64,000 bases of DNA, taken from Polytrichum commune (taxonomy: Eukaryota; Streptophyta; Polytrichopsida; Polytrichales; Polytrichaceae). The notes under the pieces are model-generated. The model was not told the DNA's origin and did not search any database. It saw only the letters and a list, made by a program, of their open reading frames with translations. The translations under genes and the position numbers were made by a program. This document shows positions 56,666 to 64,000 of this stretch, piece by piece; position 1 is the first letter of the stretch; the number at the start of each line of letters is the position of its first letter. The stretch is taken from the NCBI GenBank assembly GCA_950295325.1, contig OX485803.1:44097554-44161553 (forward strand), in the 5' to 3' direction.

Positions 56666-59600
56666 ATGGCGTGCCTCGCACTGTCGTTGCAACCGGTGAA
56701 CGGGCCCGACGTTTTGCTTCAGACGTAAGTTCTCTTTTTGTTGTCTCACTGCGCTTTCTTTCTTTTCGTTCAAGTGTCCGCCCTAATCACGATGATAATG
56801 GAGTTAATTAGGGTTCCTGTGAAGAATTGCGGGGCTTCTGAATGTCATTTCATATATCGCGAATTCCTGGATTTCGATGTTGATTCTTCCCTTGGTTTCC
56901 CCATCCTTGCCGTGTCATTCTTAGCTGAATACAGTAGGATTGCAGCTGTATTGGCACGGTTAAAGGCCACCGTGGCGTGGTGCTCTTACAGGTGGTTCAG
57001 TGACTTGCTGACTGCCGTTTCTAGGGCACGATGAATTGCGTGAGCATTTGTTATTATTGGATTCGGTGCTTTGCAAAATGACTTCAATGACATTTTATGT
57101 TTCGATGTTGATTCTGCCTTGTAGAGGGAATTCTTTTATTTTGGATGTTTATTCTCCTTTTCTCTCGTTGCGGTGCCGTCCTTAGCTGAATGCAGCAGGA
57201 TCGCAGCTGTATTGGCACGGTTGAGATTCACAATGTGGAGCTCTCATTGCTGGTTCAGTGACTTTCTCTCCGGCATTTTTAGGGCAACATTAAATGCACC
57301 AGCGTTTTTGTTGGAATTCAGTGGTTTGCAAAAATCACTTAAAGTACATTTGTGTAACGATGTTCGTTCTGCATTCTAAAGGAGATTCAGCATATTAGGA
57401 GAGGAATGTGCATTGCAGTATAATTCAGAGCATTGGGAGGTCCATAGTTTAAATATGGTTCGATTTGTGGTCAATATTTATTTATCTTCGTACAATGCAG
57501 TTTCCAGCTACTGATAGCCACTTGCGAGACCTGCCATATCGGCTCCTTTTTTGAACCTCATCGCACTATAGAGTGAGGAATGTGGAGTACCCATGAATAG
57601 AAAGCCATGGTATCTTTCCCTTACAGTTGCAAAGTGGAGGGTATTGATCTCCATAAGAGAGAACCCATGTAATAGAAAGCCATCCCCTATAGTTGCAAAG
57701 TGGAGGGTACTGATCTTCATGAGAGAACACATGCAAGTCCTGTTCCTACAGATTCTCAGAAGACAGGGTCTTTACTAGAGACCCCTTTGCTTGTGTGGCT
57801 TAGATAGATCCTGGTGAGCTACTCATATATGAGCCTGCAGTAAGTCTTTCGAGTATCTTCAAATGCATGGCGTTTGTTGTTGGTTCAAAATGTTTGTTTT
57901 GGTGCTGCACACAGCAGCGACTCTTTAGTGTTGAGTTTGGCATGAGAGAGACACAGATACTTTCCTAAATTATGCCTTTTTAGGGCATCTGGTTAGTATA
58001 ACATTGTTGGAATAGAGAGTGCTTGAGGTGTTCTCAGAAGGTGTCAGTTCTTGTTGACTGCACGGTCTCAATGAAGACTTTCTCTGAGCATATCTATTAG
58101 TAGTATTTGGAATCTACAGAGAAGTACTCTCCTTTCTCACAGTGACCCATATATTTATCTCAGCCATCTTGAAATCTTGTCAAGAAATCTGTTGTATTAC
58201 AAGATCTTATGCATGAAGGGTTCATACACCCTCCATTTGTGCGGTAATATAATGACCCATCATGAGACTGAAACAAAAGTCTCACGATTTTTGTCTCTGT
58301 CAATTATATCAGTACATGACAAAGGTTGTAAATAATACCTTGTAGATATTTTTCATGTCATGATATTATAAACTGTTTAATCTTTTGGTTTTGTTCCCAC
58401 CTTCCATTCTGCTATTTGAACTGTATGACTGGGGATTCTTTGATATATTGTGTCATTCTTGTGGAATACTCATTAAATACTTTGCATGGAAAATCTTTGC
58501 TGCAGTCGAGAGTGGTTCCCACCTGCCAGGGCTGCGCTTGCCTCTTACAGCTTCCGGGTTACACGACTTGCCTATGCAAATAAAAAGCATGACACCCTTG
58601 ATGGCCTTGGACCTGGGTTAGTCCTACTCTACCTTTTTACGTCTCAGAAACTTGCATTGGTTATGAGCACAATCCCTTTGGCCACACTTGACCAAATGTT
58701 TTATTCTACCTAGTTTCAGGTGATTGTATATCGTACTTTATAGAAGACACCAATCCAGTTTTTTGGGACAGACCGCTTTTGGGTTTCCTAAGTTCCCTTG
58801 CATCAAGTCACTTCACATGTATTCAGAATTGGTAGCTGCCAGTAGCACTCTAACAACCTTGTTAGATTTATTGACGTGGTTCCCTATGTTTTTGCAGGCT
58901 TGGTGATGAAGCTTTGGCAGCATCAAGTGGGCAAGTGGTGGTTGGTAAGGAAAGCAAGTAAGTCAGGAACTCAAAGTTGCACTTTCAGGTCTCAAAATAC
59001 TTCAAATCGAGGATTATCTTGCAGATTCTTCACAGAAAGTAGGTTTTAATCTTTTGTAAATGTCTTGTTGCAGGTTTCGAGTTGTTTACCGGCTGGTAAA
59101 TTCAATCTATGTTCTAGGCATCACCAGTGCTGACTTAGATGATGACACCAATGTATATGAGTGTGTGGGCATTGTCAACCAAGCTGTCAAGTATGTATCC
59201 TGCTTTGCTCAAACAATTTCAATGAATAGTAAATTGTTCTAAGGCACCAGAGAAAGTGGAACTTGTCCTCATCACAACAGTGTGAAGCTTGCAGTCTTTC
59301 TTTCAGAAGTAGTTCTTCGGGTCTTTATCCAATTACTTACTTCAAACAAGACCATTTCGTGTCTATTACTCTTCCATAACATGATAAAGGTTTTTGTGAA
59401 GACAGTGTCCTGGTCGCAGCTTGCAAAGGTGTCGATGTCACCTCAGAAAAAATCAGCCGGAAGTACACAGAGGTGAGAGCCTATTTTTGTAACTGCCTAC
59501 ACTTCACAACTCCTTGATGAAGATGCAATTAGTTCACCTGTTTTTTTGCAATAATAGGGCGACTATTGACTAGTCATGCCGTTTGGCTCTCTTATAATGA

Positions 59601-62600
59601 TTAACAACAAATTCTGTAGATTTGCTTTGAAAAGACTGACTTGTGGGAAGGTATAGGAATGTGCAGTTGTAGAATTACACGACTTCATTCTAGTTATTAC
59701 AACCTGTACGCAGGTGTACATGGCATTGGATGTCATACTACATGGAGTGAGTGTGGCGCTTTTATCTACAATTATGGCTACATTCCATGGAGAGTCAGGC
59801 AACAACTTGATCAAGTCAGCAGCTGATATTGAAAATAAAGCACGAGGTGCTGAAAGTTGGAACCAAGTGAAAGTGCACTCTCTAGATCGATTGTCTAATG
59901 TTGAGGTTAGTATCTCATTGAAGTATGCCATCTAGCTGCTTTGAGGAGATGGCATAAGTCCAGTTTCTAGCGTTATTGTTGCACCTTCATATTCTTTCTA
60001 ATAAACAGTAGGTGCCATCATCTGAAGCCTTGCACATCCTTTATGTTTAAGGGCTATAGAAAATTGTGCTATATTTAATTTAATATGTAGGGCTTGATCA
60101 TCATCAATCAAAACATTTAACAATTATGTCACACCATTTGGATGACAACTCTATCATACCCTGCTCAAAGTGTACTTGCATAGGTTTAGGCTCCATCAAA
60201 GAGTACAATACCACCAATCTCTATGTTACTGAAATTTGATGTGTGAAATGTTGATTTCAGGTGCTCTCAAATATTACATTTGAATTACCTGAAGAAACTC
60301 TTGCTGCAGGTGATGAAACGGCTGCAGCTGTCTATGGTACTCCACAGCAAGGCTCTGGCACTGGCACGCCAGTATGTATCTTCCTCTTCTATCAGCCTTA
60401 TCTCTTTCCAGCATTGTAGATTGCATGTGATCCTGGAATCCAATTTTTGTTACCTGAATTTTCATGTGGAGCTCAATACCTGACCAATTCAAAACTAGAG
60501 TCCCAGGTACAGTGCTATGCTGTAATTTGGCTCTCAAAAGCTAGAGAGCTTTCTGTTGAGAGTTGATATTAGAGAGCGTTCTCCTGTAGTTTAAGAATGC
60601 ACATTTGGGATTTGCTTGCTGATGTATTTACCACTGTGATTGCTCTCCAGGGGTCACGAGAGTCAGATGAAAAGCCAAATACCCCAAATGAAGATCCGTT
60701 TGCAGCTAGTGATGCCATTGTCACCCCTGAGAGTGACTTGGCTGGCAAATTCCAGAAATCAAAGGACGGTCCAACAGATGTCATTGCAGGACTTTCAGAT
60801 CTTACAGTTCCAACTATTCCTCTAGGTATGACAGTATCTATATCATCCCTATATGGATTACCTTCAGCTATAATGTGGCCTTCATTTTACTTTACTCTTT
60901 GTCAACCTAGTCACTAATGATTCACTTGTCTGTCATCCTTTACAGATTGATGTTTTAGAATGGCATTCCTACTCATTAGACCCATGATAAGAGAGCCAGA
61001 GTTTTTCTTAAACCTTTATATCGTGCGCTGGTGTCAAAGGCACCAAAGTCTACATGCAGAGCAACTACCAACACATTCTAATGTTATTGTTCTTTACCAG
61101 GGGGTGATGTGGCTGAGTCCACCACTGTATCTATGGAAGGTTTTGAAGGAGAATATGGTGGAGTGTCATTTGAGGACGAGGCTGGTGGGTTTGGTACTGC
61201 TTTTGAGGGCCTGAATGGAGCATTTGGAGGGGGTCTTGATGCTTCAGAATTTGGAGCTAAGACCTCTACCAAGGATTCAAGAGACAAGGGTCTTGGTGGA
61301 CTGGAATTGCTAGCAGGTGGACCTGGAACAAGTGGTGGTAGTCAGGTTGGGCAATCTACTCCAGGGCTAACACCAGATCCTAGGGTTGCTGAGCTTGCTG
61401 CTGGACTTGGACCAGTTGCAGGTAATTATTCCGCTTGTGTTTTTGAGATGTTCACAGCATTTTAGAAAAATCTAGTCTATGAGCTGCTTTCACGGTGCAG
61501 GTTTTTCATCTTGTGATATGATGTGGGCATTGGGAAAGGCTGTAATCTGACATTGGAAGCTGGTTAAGTTGGTGAAGTCAAAGTCTAGGATGTTTTGGGA
61601 TTTTCTAGCCCTTGTTTGTAATATTTTAAAATGGTCCATTCATGTGCAGCTTCTTTTACTTAGTGAGGGGACAAACAAGTGAAGTGAAGTTTTTGTTACA
61701 GGCTCTAAAACCTCCTTCGCATATCATGAATCAAAAAATGATGTGGAAGGCCGACTGTGGTATGTAATTTGGGTAGTTTGTTAATTTGTGCAGTTGTCTC
61801 TCTTGTAGGTTCTGCAGTTCAGAAGGAAGCTGCAATAACCGGGCCGGTGATGTGGCTAACAGAAGAGATCAATGCAGAATTTGAGGGATTGACACTTATT
61901 CGTGTTGGCCTTCAAGGATCCCTTCAGTTGCGGACTCCTCCCCCCTCTCGTTCAGCAAACAAAGAGATTGAATTCTCTTTCTCTCTTAAAGAAACATCTG
62001 GTATAAAGGTAATGGACCTTTGTGGATATGAACACCTTCTGAGCCTATCTGGCACAATCTATGATCAATTGCTGCAGATATGTAACCAAGTCTGATTCTT
62101 TTACATGTTAACGTTTCCTTTGATGCTCCTGGTGTTATTTGTTAGACTATGAGCTCATCCTTGGACAGAGTATGGTTTGGTCAATACCCAGTGCTGGTCA
62201 CCAAATCTATGCAACATTTGGAGCTGTAGATCATCTCAAAGCAAGCAGTAGTTTATATTGTGGGGTTTTGAAAGCTTCTTGGTTATTAGTTTATTTGCTG
62301 TAGTGGACTGAGGTAGTCATATCATATCCAAATGATTATGATAACAATTATGCTCAGCTTATTCTTCTGTCACTGGTTGTCAAGTGCCTTTCACAAGTTA
62401 TTTAAGGTCTTATATGCTGTAGATTTGTTAAATGCACTTTGTTCAGTTCTTAATGGGACATGCAACTCATTGAATTTTGGGTTGAAAATGCAGCGAGCAA
62501 TTGTACGTGGAGCTGCAGCAAGTAGTGTTGGGAAAGGAGTGTTTCATGTTCGTACAAGACCGTCAGAGCAACCTATGACTATATTGAAATACTACCTACA

Positions 62601-64000
62601 ACCTAATTTCACTCCTGTTCCACTACGATTTAGGTATTGTCTGGCAATCTTTTTATACTTTTCTATTTTTCATATCTTGTCAATCAGATGCATGGTATTA
62701 ATATTTTATAAGAACTTGGTTTTTTTCTCTACTGCTCTTTGTTGATCTTTGTTGATAAACATAAACATGTGCAAATGTAGGTGTGCAGTGTACTTTGAAT
62801 ACTCAAAACTTTCTAAATATTGTTGCAACAAATGGTAGCTATCACTGACAATGGACTGTGTCTCAAAATCCAGGGTGCTAACTCAGAGGACAGAGACAGC
62901 TCTTAGTGTCATGGTGCAGGTATGTATAACCTATGGGTTCTATGTATGGTTGACAGCTTACCTGTAAATCAATTTTCATGAATGTTACAAAGAATGATGC
63001 CCACTGTTCTGACGAGTTCATGGTGTCTGTTTTTTGCATTCAGTATGTTGCAAACCCTCACTTAGCTGGTGAATTGAAGGATGTTATCTTCAAAGTGGCA
63101 TTGCCATTCGCACCAATTACACTCAAGAGTTCCCCAAGGTGATGTCCATCTATAGTTTTGAGAAAGAATATTCATGCATCTTGTTTGATTGATCTATTTA
63201 TAATAATTAGTTTGTGAAGTGGCCATTTAAAAGTCAAGAGCGCAACTCTCTCTATTCTTCTAGTAATATTGGATTGTGCTATTTGGATATCCAGAGCCAG
63301 ATGAGGCATTCTACAGTTCTTTCATTCTTTGAGCACTCTGTGATTCTTGTTCATTGTTCCGTAGACCTAACTAGGACTTCTTTCTGCAGAGCTACCCTAA
63401 ATCGAAATACCAAAGAAGTCTTGTGGCACATTCCCAGCATTGAGGTACATGCACTCTCTTATTCGATTTCTATGGAATTGAAAGTTTTAACAGTGTTATT
63501 AGTCATGTGGAGGAGTTACTTCCTCGAGGGACACCAAGGAAATCCTCAAAGGGTGAACTGTTAATCAAGCAGAGCACCTTAAGTGACATTTAATAGACAA
63601 TTGCTTCCAGGGTCATCTGGAACATTGAGACACAATTTCATTAATAGTGAACTAGCAGAAATGTTACTTAATCTGTAAACCAGTGTAAATAGTGTGAACT
63701 ACAGCTTTCTTAGTTTTGCCTTCCTTCTTGGGAATAAGTTGGCACTCAAATTGATCTGCTAGGGCTTTGGCTGGTTGTATCTCACATGGAAGTGCTTTTG
63801 ATTGGTTCTTGGCAACAGGGGAATGCTCCTCCTCAAGCACTGCGAGCGCAAGTACCACTTGATTCCAAAGCCCAGACTGCTTTGTTGAGCAGTGATGAGG
63901 CAACTGGCGATAGTAAAGAACCAAAACTCTCTGTTGCAGTTGTCTTTTCTTGCTCAGGACAGACACTGTCAGGTATTAGTGTTGCCCCCATGACGGAAGG
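56666..64000 (+). CDS. TML: TML, muniscin-like subunit of the TPLATE/TSET endocytic complex (3' end outside window)
   Basis: Medium-type subunit of the plant TPLATE complex (TSET/TCUP), an adaptor for clathrin-mediated endocytosis at the plasma membrane. Fifteen exons are visible: 56666-56724, 58506-58616, 58898-58957, 59074-59190, 59406-59472, 59714-59905, 60261-60371, 60651-60825, 61101-61421, 61809-62008, 62494-62633, 62874-62919, 63044-63138, 63390-63444 and 63818 to the window end, 644 codons with frame kept throughout. The N-terminus MACLALSLQPVNGPD and LQTREWFPPARA match plant TML, followed by a longin-like domain (to about 200: RVVYRLVNSIYVLGI, YMALDVILHGVS). A flexible linker (about 230-400) contains DPF at 254-256 and Gly/Phe/Glu-rich sequence. 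From about 412 the mu-homology domain runs to the cut end (GPVMWLTEEINAEFEG, VPLRFRVLTQRTETALSVMV, ALPFAPITLKSSP). The exon 5 acceptor (GAAGACAG|TGTCC) was set by frame. Confidence 0.93.
56860..57370. repeat. Tandem duplication in TML intron 1
   Basis: Two ~240-270-bp units (about 56860-57085 and 57098-57370) share TTTCGATGTTGATTCT, CCTTAGCTGAAT-CAG-AGGAT, GCAGCTGTATTGGCACGGTT, GTGGTTCAGTGACTT and TTTGCAAAA-AC. Both are outside the coding frame of TML. Confidence 0.75.
57595..57732. repeat. Small tandem repeat in TML intron 1
   Basis: Two ~70-bp units with AATAGAAAGCCAT, ACAGTTGCAAAGTGGAGGGT, ACTGATCT-CAT-AGAGAGAAC. Non-coding. Confidence 0.8.

Noticed and set aside
1-64000. CRISPR arrays, bacterial operons, ribosome binding sites, intact tRNA or rRNA genes
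   Set aside because: The introns and element types show nuclear plant DNA. The tandem arrays lack spacer-repeat regularity, and the only rRNA- or tRNA-like stretches are degraded fragments.

Overview
The window is nuclear DNA of a land plant. The genes have many short GT-AG introns (mostly 0.1-0.5 kb). There are plant-type telo-box motifs and numerous PIF/Harbinger (Tourist-like) mini-transposons with three-base TTA/TAA target duplications. One gene encodes TML, a subunit of the TPLATE/TSET endocytic complex, and another encodes a plant-type HhH-GPD DNA glycosylase. The short introns and the tandem-DUF3455 secreted proteins, a family I associate with non-seed plants, fungi and bacteria, suggest a bryophyte or lycophyte. 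This lineage call is an inference.

Layout. Positions 1-6.6 kb hold mini-transposons, microsatellites and a three-unit tandem repeat. A secreted double-DUF3455 protein gene lies on + at 6612-8334 (4 exons, 337 aa). An endonuclease III-like DNA glycosylase gene follows on + at 12519-16455 (6 exons, 527 aa). A second double-DUF3455 gene lies on - at 18294-21353 (4 exons, 342 aa, same intron phases). Its last intron has grown to 1.5 kb and carries a mini-transposon. From 21.4 to 24.2 kb there is a degenerate tandem array followed by a GC-rich, gene-free block. From 24.2 to 52.7 kb I find no credible gene. That stretch is a graveyard of short elements: at least eight recurrent families, several tandem duplications, SINE-like fragments and a foldback element.

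At 52708-56314 there is a full-length PIF/Harbinger transposon with near-identical terminal repeats and a perfect TAA duplication. It carries a DDE transposase frame interrupted only by three nonsense codons, and a convergent Myb/SANT-like second gene. A short internally deleted relative lies at 42167-42678. The transposon ends about 350 bp before the start codon of TML, which occupies 56666 to the window end (15 exons visible, 644 codons, C-terminus cut off).

How the genes relate: there are no operons. The two DUF3455 genes are inverted paralogues flanking the glycosylase gene. The glycosylase is a predicted nuclear base-excision repair enzyme, and TML is a membrane-trafficking adaptor. Their adjacency looks incidental. 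The least understood coding content is the DUF3455 pair. The richest non-coding story is the Harbinger family and the mini-transposons it may have mobilised. Exon boundaries were placed by eye from splice signals, frame continuity and paralogue comparison. No searches were run.
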